64,000 nt of DNA from Micromonospora sp. HM5-17 (GCF_003762835.1 NZ_RJWA01000002.1:558001-622000), one strand, 5' to 3'; positions 44,705-54,388 are shown, counted from the first letter of the stretch. Notes: a model not told the origin generated them from the sequence alone. Numbers and translations are program-made.

Positions 44705-45232
44705 GTGGAGAGTCCGGGCGCCGCGACGAGAGCGGATCGGGTACGCGCGCTGGTCGCGGCACATCGGGGTGACCGGGGTGCCCTGCTGCCGATCCTGCAC
44801 CGGATCCAGGAGGAGTTCGGCTACATCGACGCCGACGACGTACCGGTGCTGGCGGCCGAGCTCAACATCTCCCGGGCCGACGTGCACGGCGTCGTGACCT
44901 TCTACACCGACTTCCGGTCCGAACCCGCCGGCCGGACCGTCGTCCGGCTCTGCCGCGCCGAGGCGTGCCAGGCGGTCGGCGCGGAGCGGCTCATCGCGTA
45001 CGCCGAACAGTCCCTCGGTGTCGCACTCGGACAGACCACACCGGACGGTGCGGTCACCCTGGAGCAGGTCTTCTGCCTCGGCAACTGCGCCCTCGGCCCC
45101 TCGGGCCAGGTCGACGGGCAGCTGCACGGACGGCTCACCCCGGCCCGTCTCGACGCCCTGCTGGCCGCGTCGCGAGCGGCGGCGCCGGCCGCTTACGAGG
45201 TCACGACCAGCGGAAAGACGGTGAACTCATGA
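44705..45232 (+). CDS. fdsG: NAD-dependent formate dehydrogenase gamma subunit
   Basis: A 175-residue NuoE/FdsG-like subunit with one [2Fe-2S] cluster. The ligands are C83, C88, C124 and C128 (LCRAEAC and FCLGNC). It passes electrons between the FMN subunit and the large subunit. The frame is open 24 codons upstream to an ATG inside the operator; GTG at 44705 with GGAGGG about ten bases upstream is preferred. The four fds genes overlap each other or follow within one base, so they form one operon. Confidence 0.95.
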   Translation: MESPGAATRADRVRALVAAHRGDRGALLPILHRIQEEFGYIDADDVPVLAAELNISRADVHGVVTFYTDFRSEPAGRTVVRLCRAEACQAVGAERLIAYAEQSLGVALGQTTPDGAVTLEQVFCLGNCALGPSGQVDGQLHGRLTPARLDALLAASRAAAPAAYEVTTSGKTVNS

Positions 45233-46821
45233 CGACGCCGGTCACAGTCTACGTACCCCGGGACTCCGCCGCGCTCTCGGTCGGCGCCGACCTGGTCGCC
45301 GCCGAGCTCGAGCGGGTCGCCGCCCAGGCGGGGAGGTCGGTGCGGGTGGTCCGCAACGGATCCCGCGGCATGCTCTGGCTGGAACCGCTGGTCGAGGTGG
45401 TCACCGAGCGGGGCCGGATCGGGTACGGGCCGGTGGCGCCGGAGCGGGTCGGCGAGCTGGTCGCCGCCGGGCTGTTCGACGGCGCCGACCACGAACTCTG
45501 CCAGGGCGTCGTCGAGGAGCTGCCGTGGCTGCGCAACCAGACCCGGCTCTGCTTCGCCCGGGTCGGGGTGATCGACCCGCTCTCGCCGGAGGACTACGTC
45601 GCGCACGGCGGGCTCGCCGGGCTGCGCGCCGCACTCGCCACGTCCCCGGCCGAGGTGGTCGCCGAGGTCACCGAGTCCGGGCTGCGCGGCCGGGGCGGCG
45701 CGGGCTTCCCGGCCGGGATCAAGTGGAAGACCGTCGCCGACACCCCCGACACGCTGAAGTTCGTCTGCTGCAACGCCGACGAGGGCGACAGTGGCACGTT
45801 CGCCGACCGGATGCTGATGGAGGGTGACCCGTTCACCCTCATCGAGGGGATGACCATCGCCGCGTACGCGGTCGGCGCGAGCGAGGGCTACGTCTACATC
45901 CGCTCCGAGTACCCGGACGCGGTGCGCACCATGCGACGGGCCATCGCCATCGCCCGTGAGCAGGGCTGGCTGGGCGACGACATCCTCGGCTCCGGGCTCC
46001 GCTTCGACCTGCACGTCCGGGTCGGGGCCGGTGCGTACATCTGCGGCGAGGAGACCGCGATGTTGGAGAGCCTGGAGGGCAAGCGCGGCATGGTCCGGGC
46101 CAAGCCCCCGATCCCGGCGATCAGCGGGCTGTTCGGCAAGCCGACCGTGGTGAACAACGTGTTGACCCTGGCCTCGGTCCCGGCGATCCTCGCCGACGGC
46201 GCGGCGGCGTACCAGGCGCTCGGTGTGGCGCGGTCGCGCGGCACCCAGGTCTTCCAACTCGCCGGCAACGTCGCCCGGGGCGGCGTCGTCGAGACCGCGT
46301 TCGGGATGACGCTGGGCGAGCTGGTTCACACGTACGGGGGCGGCACGCGCTCCGGCCGGCCCGTCCGCGCGGTCCAGGTCGGCGGCCCGCTCGGGGCGTA
46401 CCTGCCCGCGGACCGCCTGGACCTGCCGCTGGAGTACGAGGCGTTCGCCGCGGCCGGCGCGATGCTCGGGCACGGCGGCGTCGTCGTCTTCGACGACACC
46501 GTCGACATGGCGGCGATGGCGCGATTCGCCATGGAGTTCTGTGCCGAGGAGTCCTGCGGCAAGTGCACCCCGTGCCGGGTCGGCGCGGTCCGCGGTGTCG
46601 AGACGATCGACAAGATCGTCGCCGGCCAGGACCCGGACGGCAACCTCGCCCTGCTGAACGACCTCTGCGAGCTGATGACCGAGGGGTCGCTCTGCGCGAT
46701 GGGCGGGCTTACCCCGATGCCCGTCCGGAGCGCGCTGCTGCACTTCCCGGACGACTTCACCGCCCGCACCGAGAGGCGCGCGGAAGAATCTGCTGGCCGT
46801 TTTGAGGAGGCCAAGTCATGA
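45229..46821 (+). CDS. fdsB: NAD-dependent formate dehydrogenase beta subunit (FMN, NADH site)
   Basis: A 530-residue NuoF/FdsB-like subunit: N-terminal thioredoxin-like part, the NAD/FMN-binding GRGGAGFPAGIKW near residue 153, then ADEGDSGTFADR, and the C-terminal [4Fe-4S] site ESCGKCTPCRVG near 441. It reduces NAD+ with electrons from formate. The ATG overlaps fdsG by 4 bp and fdsA by 4 bp. Length matches FdsB of Cupriavidus. Confidence 0.96.
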   Translation: MTTPVTVYVPRDSAALSVGADLVAAELERVAAQAGRSVRVVRNGSRGMLWLEPLVEVVTERGRIGYGPVAPERVGELVAAGLFDGADHELCQGVVEELPWLRNQTRLCFARVGVIDPLSPEDYVAHGGLAGLRAALATSPAEVVAEVTESGLRGRGGAGFPAGIKWKTVADTPDTLKFVCCNADEGDSGTFADRMLMEGDPFTLIEGMTIAAYAVGASEGYVYIRSEYPDAVRTMRRAIAIAREQGWLGDDILGSGLRFDLHVRVGAGAYICGEETAMLESLEGKRGMVRAKPPIPAISGLFGKPTVVNNVLTLASVPAILADGAAAYQALGVARSRGTQVFQLAGNVARGGVVETAFGMTLGELVHTYGGGTRSGRPVRAVQVGGPLGAYLPADRLDLPLEYEAFAAAGAMLGHGGVVVFDDTVDMAAMARFAMEFCAEESCGKCTPCRVGAVRGVETIDKIVAGQDPDGNLALLNDLCELMTEGSLCAMGGLTPMPVRSALLHFPDDFTARTERRAEESAGRFEEAKS

Positions 46822-49631
46822 GCCTGCTGAAGGAACCCGACCTCGGCACCCCGGCCAAGGCCGGCCTGGCGACGGTGACGATCGAGGTGGACGGCCTGCC
46901 GGTGACCGTACCGGAGGGCACCTCGGTGATGCGTGCGGCGGCGCTGAGCGGAATCGAGATCCCCAAGCTCTGCGCCACCGACAGCCTGGAGGCGTTCGGC
47001 TCCTGCCGGCTCTGCCTCGTCGAGATCGAGGGGCGGCGTGGCACCCCGGCCTCCTGCACCACGCCGGTCGCCGAGGGCATGAAGGTGCGGACGCAGTCGC
47101 CGAAGCTGGCCAAGCTCCGGCAGGGCGTGATGGAGCTGTACATCTCCGACCACCCGCTGGACTGCCTCACCTGCTCGGCCAACGGCGACTGCGAGTTGCA
47201 GGACATGGCCGGCGTGGTCGGGCTGCGCCAGGTGCGCTACGGCTACTCCGGCGCCAACCACCTCGCCGAGCCCACCGACACCAGCAACCCGTACTTCCAG
47301 TTCGAGGCGTCGAAGTGCATCGCCTGCTCCCGCTGTGTCCGGGCGTGCGGTGAGATCCAGGGGACCTTCGCGCTGACCATCGAGGGGCGCGGCTTCAACT
47401 CCAAGGTCTCCGCCGGCGGCACCGACTTCATGTCCTCCGAGTGCGTCTCCTGCGGGGCCTGCGTGCAGGCCTGCCCGACCGCCACGCTCCAGGAGAAGTC
47501 GGTGGTCCAGCTCGGCATGCCGACCCGCAGCGTCATCACCACCTGTGCCTACTGCGGGGTCGGGTGCTCGTTCAAGGCCGAGCTGCGCGGAACCGAGCTG
47601 GTCCGCATGGTGCCGTACAAGGACGGCGGCGCCAACGAGGGACACTCCTGTGTCAAGGGCCGCTTCGCCTTCGGCTACGCCACCCACCCCGACCGGGTGC
47701 TGACCCCGATGATCCGGGAGAGCATCACCGACGAGTGGCGGCAGGTGGACTGGGAGACCGCGATCACCTACACCGCCAGGAGGCTGCGGGAGATCCAGGC
47801 CCGGTACGGCGTCGGCGCGATCGGTGGCATCACCTCCTCGCGGACCACGAACGAGGAGGTGTACGTCGTCCAGAAGATGATCCGGGCGGCGTTCGGCAAC
47901 AACAACGTGGACACCTGCGCCCGGGTCTGCCACTCGCCGACCGGCTACGGCCTCAAGCAGACCTTCGGCACCTCGGCCGGCACCCAGGACTTCCGCTCGG
48001 TGGCGAAGGCCGACGTGATCATGGTGATCGGTGCCAACCCGACCGACGGACACCCGGTCTTCGCCTCCCGGATGAAGCGCCGGATCCGCGAGGGGGCCAA
48101 GCTGATCGTCATCGACCCGCGCCGGATCGACCTGGTCCGGTCGCCGCACATCGAGGCGACCCACCACCTCCAGCTCGCTCCCGGCACCAACGTCGCGGTG
48201 ATCAACGCGATGGCGCACGTCGTCCTCACCGAGGGGCTGGTCGCCCGGGACTTCGTGGCCGAGCGCTGCGAGGGCTTCGAGGAGTGGGCGGAGTTCATCG
48301 CCCGTCCGGAGAACAGCCCGGAGGCGGTGGAGGAGCTGACCGGAGTGCCGGCCGAGGAGCTGCGGGCCGCGGCCCGGCTCTACGCCACCGGCGGCAATGC
48401 CGCGATCTACTACGGCCTCGGGGTGACCGAGCACAGCCAGGGCTCCACCATGGTGATGGGGATGGCGAACCTCGCCATGGCAACCGGCAACATCGGCCGG
48501 GAGGGGGTCGGGGTCAACCCGCTGCGCGGGCAGAACAACGTCCAGGGCTCCTGCGACATGGGTTCCTTCCCCCACGAGCTGCCCGGCTACCGGCACATCT
48601 CGGACGACGTCGTGCGCGGGACCTTCGAGGAGATGTGGGGGCGGGAGATCCAGTCCGAGCCCGGGCTGCGGATCCCGAACATGTTCGACGCGGCGCTCGA
48701 GGGAAGCTTCCGGGCGCTCTACGTGCAGGGCGAGGACATCGCGCAGTCCGACCCGAACACCAGCCACGTCACCGCCGCGTTGCGGGCGATGGAGCTGGTC
48801 GTGGTGCAGGATCTCTTCCTCAACGAGACCGCCAGGTTCGCGCACGTCTTCCTGCCCGGCACCTCGTTCCTGGAGAAGGACGGCACCTTCACCAACGCCG
48901 AACGGCGGATCAACCGGGTCCGGCCGGTGATGCCGCCGAGGACCGGCAAGCACGAGTGGCAGATCGCCTGCGAGATCGCCGAGGCGATGGGCTACCCGAT
49001 GCGGTACGCGCACCCGAGCGAGATCATGGACGAGATCGCCGCCCTCACCCCGACGTTCGCCGGGGTCTCCTTCGAGAAGCTGGACAAGCTCGGCAGTGTG
49101 CAGTGGCCGTGCAACGCCGCAGCCCCGGAGGGGACGCCGATCATGCACGTGGACGGCTTCGTCCGGGGCAAGGGGAAGTTCGTCCTGACACCGTTCGTCC
49201 CGACCCGGGAGCGGAGCACCCGGAAGTTCCCGCTGATCCTCACCACCGGCCGGATCCTCACCCAGTACAACGTCGGTGCGCAGACCCGGCGGACCGCGAA
49301 CGTCGCGTGGCACCCGGAGGACGTACTGGAGATCCACCCACACGACGCGGAGGTCCGGGGCATCAGCGACGGCGACGAGGTCGTGCTGTCCAGCCGGGTC
49401 GGCCAGACCTCGCTGCGGGCCGTCCTCTCCGACCGGATGCCGGTCGGGGTCGTCTACACCACGTTCCACCACCCGGTGACCGGGGCGAACGTGGTGACCA
49501 CCGAGAACTCCGACTGGGCGACCAACTGTCCGGAGTACAAGGTGACGGCGGTCCAGGTCGGGCTGAAGAACCCGCCCGGGCGACAGGCGGCGACCCGGGC
49601 GGAGGAGCTGCTTCCGGCGATGGCGGACTGA
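46818..49631 (+). CDS. fdsA: NAD-dependent formate dehydrogenase alpha subunit (molybdenum, catalytic)
   Basis: A 937-residue catalytic subunit. In order: an N-terminal [2Fe-2S] ferredoxin domain (KLCATDSLEAFGSCRLC), the His-Cys [4Fe-4S] site (ISDHPLDCLTC), two [4Fe-4S] ferredoxin motifs (CIACSRCVRAC and CVSCGACVQAC), and the molybdopterin domain with its own [4Fe-4S] (CAYCGVGC). The molybdenum ligand is Cys371 (ARVCHSP), not selenocysteine. It oxidises formate to CO2. ATG with GAGGAGG upstream overlaps fdsB. FdhD and MoeA encoded further right are needed for its cofactor. Confidence 0.97.
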   Translation: MSLLKEPDLGTPAKAGLATVTIEVDGLPVTVPEGTSVMRAAALSGIEIPKLCATDSLEAFGSCRLCLVEIEGRRGTPASCTTPVAEGMKVRTQSPKLAKLRQGVMELYISDHPLDCLTCSANGDCELQDMAGVVGLRQVRYGYSGANHLAEPTDTSNPYFQFEASKCIACSRCVRACGEIQGTFALTIEGRGFNSKVSAGGTDFMSSECVSCGACVQACPTATLQEKSVVQLGMPTRSVITTCAYCGVGCSFKAELRGTELVRMVPYKDGGANEGHSCVKGRFAFGYATHPDRVLTPMIRESITDEWRQVDWETAITYTARRLREIQARYGVGAIGGITSSRTTNEEVYVVQKMIRAAFGNNNVDTCARVCHSPTGYGLKQTFGTSAGTQDFRSVAKADVIMVIGANPTDGHPVFASRMKRRIREGAKLIVIDPRRIDLVRSPHIEATHHLQLAPGTNVAVINAMAHVVLTEGLVARDFVAERCEGFEEWAEFIARPENSPEAVEELTGVPAEELRAAARLYATGGNAAIYYGLGVTEHSQGSTMVMGMANLAMATGNIGREGVGVNPLRGQNNVQGSCDMGSFPHELPGYRHISDDVVRGTFEEMWGREIQSEPGLRIPNMFDAALEGSFRALYVQGEDIAQSDPNTSHVTAALRAMELVVVQDLFLNETARFAHVFLPGTSFLEKDGTFTNAERRINRVRPVMPPRTGKHEWQIACEIAEAMGYPMRYAHPSEIMDEIAALTPTFAGVSFEKLDKLGSVQWPCNAAAPEGTPIMHVDGFVRGKGKFVLTPFVPTRERSTRKFPLILTTGRILTQYNVGAQTRRTANVAWHPEDVLEIHPHDAEVRGISDGDEVVLSSRVGQTSLRAVLSDRMPVGVVYTTFHHPVTGANVVTTENSDWATNCPEYKVTAVQVGLKNPPGRQAATRAEELLPAMAD

Positions 49632-49632
49632 G

Positions 49633-49896
49633 ATGGGGGCGGAGCTGCGGATGGAGCCGCGTACCGAGACGCGGACGGAGTCGCATGGCGGGATCTCCCC
49701 GCAGATCAGGATGGCGAACGAGATCGCCGTCCAGTTCCACCACCAGCCACCGGAGGAGGCGGCGGCGGCGATCGCCGCGCACATCCGGGCGTTCTGGGAG
49801 CCGCGGATGCGGGCCGAGCTGTTGCGGCGGGCCGAGGCCGAGCCGCAGGCGCTCGATCCGCTCGCCCTGGCGGCCGCCCGGCTGCTCCGGGGCTGA
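49633..49896 (+). CDS. fdsD: NAD-dependent formate dehydrogenase delta subunit
   Basis: An 87-residue FdsD-type protein: ISPQIRMANEIAVQFHH and the AHIRAFWEPRMRAELL segment match the family. It is required for stable holoenzyme in relatives. The ATG follows the fdsA stop by one base. The first 18 residues before the conserved part are Glu/Arg/Thr-rich, so a later ATG at 49651 is possible. A strong hairpin follows. Confidence 0.88.
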   Translation: MGAELRMEPRTETRTESHGGISPQIRMANEIAVQFHHQPPEEAAAAIAAHIRAFWEPRMRAELLRRAEAEPQALDPLALAAARLLRG

Positions 49897-49908
49897 CGCT
49901 CCTCCCGA

Positions 49909-49946
49909 ACGGTCGCGCCGGGCACCGCCGAGCCCGGCGCGACCGT
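49909..49946 (+). terminator. strong hairpin ending the fds operon
   Basis: Perfect 15-bp arms (ACGGTCGCGCCGGGC and its complement) with an 8-base loop, 13 bp after the fdsD stop. No T-run. Confidence 0.85.
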
Positions 49947-50023
49947 ATGTATCCCACCCGACCGGACGCGCGGTCGTCCTCATGTCTCTCGTACGCCGGC
50001 GCCGCGATGCCTTGACCTCGGTA

Positions 50024-50034
50024 CATACTGCATA
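50024..50034. promoter_or_regulatory. CATACnGTATG-type operator before hyi
   Basis: CATACTGCATA, 42 bp before the hydroxypyruvate isomerase start. A TTGACC hexamer (50012-50017) is positioned as a -35, so the operator falls between -35 and -10, as expected for a repressor site. Confidence 0.65.
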
Positions 50035-50075
50035 CAGAATATCGTCGTCGCTCAGCGAGCCGCTCGGGAGGACCC

Positions 50076-50897
50076 GTGCCGACACACCACCTCCGCTTCG
50101 ACGTGAACTGTTCGATCCTCTTCACCGAACTGCCCCTGCTGGAGCGGCCGGCGGCGGCAAAGGCGGCCGGATTCGACGGGGTCGAGTTCTGGTGGCCGTT
50201 CGCGGAGCCGGTGCCGGCCGCGGCCGAGGTGGACGCGTTCGTCGCTGCGATCCGCGACGCCGGCGTCCAGCTGGTCGGGCTCAACTTCTTCGCCGGGGAC
50301 ATGCCCGGCGGCGATCGCGGGCTGGTCTCCTGGCCGGGTCGTTCGGCCGAGTTCCGGGAGAATGTCGCCGTGGTCGCGGCGATCGGTGCGGCCACCGGGT
50401 GCCGCTCCTTCAACGCCCTCTACGGCAACCGGCTGCCGGACGTGGACCCGACCGAGCAGGACGAGGTGGCGGTGGAGAACCTGACCGCCGCGGCCGCCAC
50501 GGTGGCCCGGATCGGCGGCACGGTGCTGGTCGAGGCGGTGAGCGGGCCACAGCCGTACCCGCTGCGGACCGCCGCCGACGTGGTCGCGGTGCTCGACGTC
50601 CTGCGGACGGAGCGCGGGGTGGAGAACGTCGCGTTCCTCGCCGACCTCTACCACCTGACCGTCAACGGCGACGACCTCGCCACGGTGGTCGACCACGCCG
50701 ACCAGATCGGGCACGTCCAGATCGCCGACGCCCCCGGCCGGCACGAGCCGGGGACCGGCGGCATCGACCTCGACGGCCACCTCGCCCGGCTGGAGACGGC
50801 CGGCTACCGCGGCTGGGTCGGCCTGGAGTACGTCCCGAGCGGACCGACCGAGGAGAGCTTCGCCTGGCTGCCCCGAGAGCGGCGACGGGCCGACTGA
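50076..50897 (+). CDS. hyi: hydroxypyruvate isomerase
   Basis: A 273-residue TIM-barrel enzyme of the hydroxypyruvate isomerase family. The N-terminal FDVNCSILFTELPLLERPAAA and GFDGVEFWWPF are typical; likely metal-binding Glu residues are in VLVEAVSG and VGLEYVPSG. It interconverts hydroxypyruvate and tartronate semialdehyde, the step next to glyoxylate carboligase. GTG with GGGAGG 4 bases upstream. It starts a three-gene operon with glxR and glxK. Confidence 0.93.
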   Translation: MPTHHLRFDVNCSILFTELPLLERPAAAKAAGFDGVEFWWPFAEPVPAAAEVDAFVAAIRDAGVQLVGLNFFAGDMPGGDRGLVSWPGRSAEFRENVAVVAAIGAATGCRSFNALYGNRLPDVDPTEQDEVAVENLTAAAATVARIGGTVLVEAVSGPQPYPLRTAADVVAVLDVLRTERGVENVAFLADLYHLTVNGDDLATVVDHADQIGHVQIADAPGRHEPGTGGIDLDGHLARLETAGYRGWVGLEYVPSGPTEESFAWLPRERRRAD

Positions 50898-50975
50898 ACC
50901 GGTGCGGGACGTGCCGGACCGGCTCGACCGTGCCCGGCCGCCCGCCGCCGATCCGACCAGCAAAGGAGATCGCAG

Positions 50976-51860
50976 ATGACCACCGTCGGTTTCATCGGCC
51001 TCGGCATCATGGGCGCCCCGATGGCCACCAACCTGATCAAGGCCGGTTACGAGGTCGTCGGGTACGACCACGACCCCGCCCGCAACGAGATCCTGGCACA
51101 GGCCGGCGGGCACGTCGCCGGCGGCGTCGCCGAGCTGGTCCGGCGATCCGAGACCGTGATCACCATGGTCCGGGACTCGGCGGACGTCGAGGCGGTCGCC
51201 CTCGGCGAGGACGGAATCCTGGCCCACTCCCGGCCCGGCCAGCTCTACATCGACATGAGCAGCATCTCGCCGCAGACCGCCCGCCGGGTCGCCGAGGCCG
51301 CCACGGCGTACCAGGTCCGGGTGCTGGACGCCCCGGTCAGCGGCGGTGAGGCCGGGGCGATCGAGGGAAGCCTCTCCATCATGGTCGGTGGCGAGGCCGA
51401 CGACGTCGCGGCGGCCCGGCCGATCCTCGACGTGCTCGGCGCCACCGTCGTCCACGTCGGTCCACACGGCGCGGGCCAGACGGTGAAGGCGGCGAACCAG
51501 CTCATCGTCGCCGGCACCATCGAGCTCGTCGCCGAGGCGATCGTCTTCCTCGAGGCGTACGGCGTCGACACCGAGGCGGCGGTGAAGGTCCTCGCCGGCG
51601 GGCTGGCCGGCAACCGGATTCTGGAGCGGAAGGCCGCGGGAATGCTGGCCCGGCAGTTCCAGCCCGGGTTCCGGATCGACCTGCACCACAAGGACATGGG
51701 GATCGTCACCGCGGCGGCGCGCGAGGCCGGAGTGGTCATCCCGCTCGGCGCGGCGGTCGCGCAGCTCATCGCGGCGCTCAGGGCGCAGGGCGACGGCGGC
51801 CTCGACCACACCGCGCTGCTCAAGCTCGTCGAACAGCTCTCGGGCCGGGCCCGGGCCTGA
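50976..51860 (+). CDS. glxR: 2-hydroxy-3-oxopropionate (tartronate semialdehyde) reductase
   Basis: A 294-residue beta-hydroxyacid dehydrogenase. The Rossmann glycine motif is GLGIMGAPMATNL, the substrate-binding segment DAPVSGGEAGA, and the catalytic Lys is in GQTVKAANQLI (near residue 171). It reduces tartronate semialdehyde to D-glycerate with NAD(P)H. ATG with AAAGGAG eight bases upstream. The family cannot by sequence alone be separated from 3-hydroxyisobutyrate dehydrogenase; the context settles the call. Confidence 0.93.
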   Translation: MTTVGFIGLGIMGAPMATNLIKAGYEVVGYDHDPARNEILAQAGGHVAGGVAELVRRSETVITMVRDSADVEAVALGEDGILAHSRPGQLYIDMSSISPQTARRVAEAATAYQVRVLDAPVSGGEAGAIEGSLSIMVGGEADDVAAARPILDVLGATVVHVGPHGAGQTVKAANQLIVAGTIELVAEAIVFLEAYGVDTEAAVKVLAGGLAGNRILERKAAGMLARQFQPGFRIDLHHKDMGIVTAAAREAGVVIPLGAAVAQLIAALRAQGDGGLDHTALLKLVEQLSGRARA

Positions 51861-51867
51861 CCTCGGG

Positions 51868-53115
51868 ATGTCCGCCGAGGTCGCGGCGCCGGGCGGGGGG
51901 CGGGGCCACGTGCTGCTCGCCCCGGACAAGTTCAAGGGCTCGCTGACCGCCGTCGAGGTCGTCCGGCATCTCGCCGCCGGCCTGCGTCGGGCCTGCCCAC
52001 CCGTCGAGGTACGTGCCTTCCCGGTCGCCGACGGTGGCGAGGGCACCCTCGACGCCGCCCTCTCGGCGGGCTTCACCCGGGTACCGGTCCGGGCCACCGG
52101 GCCGACCGGGGCGCCGGTGCAGACCGCCTTCGCGTACTCGTCCGGAGTGGCGGTCGTCGAGCTGGCCGACGCGTGTGGCCAGCGTCGGCTCCCGGGCGGG
52201 GTGGCCGATCCGCTCGGCGCCAGCAGCTACGGCGCCGGCGAGGTGATCCGGGCGGCGCTCGGGTACGGCTGCCGGGAGATCGTGCTCGGGCTGGGCGGCA
52301 GTGCCAGCACCGACGGCGGCACGGGACTGCTCCGCGCCCTCGGGGTACGGCTGCTCGACGACCGGGGCGCCGAGCTGCCGCCGGGCGGCGCCGCGCTCTG
52401 CCGACTGGACCGGATCGACGTCTCCGGGCTGCATCCGGCGGTCCGGCGTACCCGGTTCGTCCTCGCCGGCGACGTGGACAATCCGCTGCTCGGCCCGGCC
52501 GGAGCGGCGGCGGTCTACGGCCCGCAGAAGGGGGCGACCGAGGCCGACGTCGTGGTGCTGGAGGCGGGGCTGACCCGGTGGGCCGAGGTCGTCGCCGCCG
52601 CGTGCGGGACGGGGGCCGTGGCCCCGGCACCCGCCGGGAGTGACGACCGCCAAGCCGCGGCCGGCGGTCTCGGGCTCGCCGGGGCGCCGGGGGCGGGCGC
52701 GGCCGGCGGGGTGGGGTTCGCGGCGCTCGCCTTTCTCGGTGCGGTGTTCCGGCCCGGCATCGCGCTCCTGCTCGACCTGCTCGGCTTCCCGGCGCTGCTG
52801 GCCGGTGCCGGGCTGGTGATCACGGGGGAGGGGTCGCTGGACGCGCAGAGCCTGCGCGGGAAGGCGCCGGTCGGGGTGGCGTCGGCCGCGGCCGCGCACG
52901 GCGTGCCGACGGTGGCGGTGGCGGGCCAGGTCGCGGTCGGGCCGGACGACCTGCGGACCGTCGGGATCCACCGTGCGTACCCGCTGACCGACCTGGAGCC
53001 GGACCCGGCCGTGTGTGTCGCGCAGGCGCCGCGCCTGCTGGAACGGTTGGCCGGGGTGGTGGCCCGCGACTGGCTGGAGCCCTCGGGTCGTCCGCACCGC
53101 TCGCCGGCCCGGTAG
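51868..53115 (+). CDS. glxK: glycerate kinase
   Basis: A 415-residue type I glycerate kinase. Conserved parts are APDKFKGSLTAVEV, VADGGEGTLDA, LGGSASTDGGTGLL, GDVDNPLLGPAGAA and GEGSLDAQSLRGK. It phosphorylates D-glycerate, delivering glyoxylate-derived carbon to 2- or 3-phosphoglycerate. An internal Gly/Ala-rich insert (about residues 255-290) is longer than usual. The ATG follows glxR by 7 bp with only a weak ribosome site, so coupling is likely. It converges on moeA with a 7-bp gap. Confidence 0.94.
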   Translation: MSAEVAAPGGGRGHVLLAPDKFKGSLTAVEVVRHLAAGLRRACPPVEVRAFPVADGGEGTLDAALSAGFTRVPVRATGPTGAPVQTAFAYSSGVAVVELADACGQRRLPGGVADPLGASSYGAGEVIRAALGYGCREIVLGLGGSASTDGGTGLLRALGVRLLDDRGAELPPGGAALCRLDRIDVSGLHPAVRRTRFVLAGDVDNPLLGPAGAAAVYGPQKGATEADVVVLEAGLTRWAEVVAAACGTGAVAPAPAGSDDRQAAAGGLGLAGAPGAGAAGGVGFAALAFLGAVFRPGIALLLDLLGFPALLAGAGLVITGEGSLDAQSLRGKAPVGVASAAAAHGVPTVAVAGQVAVGPDDLRTVGIHRAYPLTDLEPDPAVCVAQAPRLLERLAGVVARDWLEPSGRPHRSPAR

Positions 53116-53122
53116 CCAGGCG

Positions 53123-54292
53123 TCACCCGGTCGGCAGCGGGAGCAGCTCGACCTCGCCGCGGCCATCCCAGGCCGGCGGCACGACGGCCAGGGCGTTCGC
53201 CCCGGCGGCGCCCCAGAGCGAGCCGGGACGGTCGTGGTTCAGCGGCCGGGCGGCGCTGCCGGTGTGGAGCACGGGCAGCAGCCGGGTGTCGTGGGGGTGG
53301 GGGGTGACCGGCCCGGTGAGGCGGGCGGTTTGGACCGGTGCCTCGGCCCGGCCGGCGAGCCCGCCGAGCAACGGGTCCAGCAGGGTCAGCGTGGCGACCA
53401 GGGCGGCGTACGGGTTGCCCGGCAGGCCGACCACGAAGCGGCCGTCCGGCAGGGCGGCGAGGAGCTGCGGGTGCCCCGGACGGCAGGCGACGCCCCGGAC
53501 CGGTACCTCGGCGGCCAGGCGCTCCAGCGCGCCGCGCAGGTGGTCGGCGGCGCCCGCCGAGGTCGCTCCGCAGACCACCAGCACCTCGACGTCGGTGCGG
53601 CGCAGCGTGGCGAGCAGCGCCTCCCGGTCGTCGGCGATCCGGGCCTGCCAGGTCAGGGTGGCACCGGCGGCGTGGAGCAGCCCCGGAAGCATCGGGCCGA
53701 TGGCGTCCCGGACCTGGCCCGGCGCGGGCAGACCGCTGGTCCGCAGTTCGGCGCCGGTGACCACGACGCCGACCCGGGGTCGACGGTGCACGGTGAGCGT
53801 GTCGTGTCCGAGGCTGGCGGCGAGGCCGAGCAGCGCGGGACTGACGACGGTGCCGGCGGGGAGCACCTCGCGGCCGGCGGGACAGTCCTCGCCACGGCGG
53901 CGAATGTGTCGGCCGGGCTCGATCTCGCCGGTCACGGTCTGGCCGTGCCGGATGGCCCGTTCGTACGGCAGCACGGCGTCGGCACCGGTCGGGACGACGG
54001 CCCCGGTGGCGATCTCGACGGCGTACCCGGGAGGCAGCGGCGCGGGTGGGCGCGGGTCACCGGCGAGGACGCGGCCGGCGAGGTGCCACGGTCCGGTCCC
54101 GGCGACCGCGTACCCGTCCATCGCGGCGGCGTCGTAGGCGGGGAGCGGGGAGAGCGCCACGAGGGGACGGGTCAGGGCCGCGCCGAGCGCCTCCGCCAGC
54201 GGGGCCTCGACCGGATCGAGGGGCCGCGCCACCTCGCGGGCGATCCGTCGGGCCTGTGCCCAGCCGGTGGAGTTCAGGGTTCCGAGTCTCAT
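53123..54292 (-). CDS. moeA: molybdopterin molybdenumtransferase
   Basis: A 389-residue MoeA. Conserved parts are AMDGYAV, ATGAVVPTGADAVLPYE, GVVVTGAEL and GLPGNPYAAL. It inserts molybdate into adenylated molybdopterin. ATG at 54292 with AGGAG 5 bases upstream; an upstream ATG in the frame is not supported. Its presence inside this cluster makes sense for supplying the formate dehydrogenase. It is divergent from the carrier gene and shares the palindromic operator region with it. Confidence 0.95.
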   Translation of the reverse strand: MRLGTLNSTGWAQARRIAREVARPLDPVEAPLAEALGAALTRPLVALSPLPAYDAAAMDGYAVAGTGPWHLAGRVLAGDPRPPAPLPPGYAVEIATGAVVPTGADAVLPYERAIRHGQTVTGEIEPGRHIRRRGEDCPAGREVLPAGTVVSPALLGLAASLGHDTLTVHRRPRVGVVVTGAELRTSGLPAPGQVRDAIGPMLPGLLHAAGATLTWQARIADDREALLATLRRTDVEVLVVCGATSAGAADHLRGALERLAAEVPVRGVACRPGHPQLLAALPDGRFVVGLPGNPYAALVATLTLLDPLLGGLAGRAEAPVQTARLTGPVTPHPHDTRLLPVLHTGSAARPLNHDRPGSLWGAAGANALAVVPPAWDGRGEVELLPLPTG

Positions 54293-54377
54293 TCGCACTC
54301 CTCGCCGCGTAGCCGGCCCGTCGGTGGGCCGCTCGTCTGGACAGTCGCACGTCCGTGATAGAGAATAGTGCACTCCA

Positions 54378-54388
54378 CATACTGTATA
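54378..54388. promoter_or_regulatory. CATACnGTATG-type operator between moeA and the carrier
   Basis: CATACTGTATA, within a perfect 12-bp palindrome ACTGTATACAGT (54381-54392). It lies 23 bp before the carrier ATG and 86 bp from the moeA start, so it could control both. Confidence 0.7.

Noticed and set aside
46326-49925. A 1199-residue minus-strand open frame across the formate dehydrogenase genes
   Set aside because: It is an antisense shadow caused by high GC; its composition is Arg/Gly/Val/His-rich, it has no domain, and the plus-strand genes are certain.
47441-51349. A 1302-residue plus-strand open frame
   Set aside because: It runs out of frame through fdsA, the fds terminator and hyi, with no ribosome site or domain.
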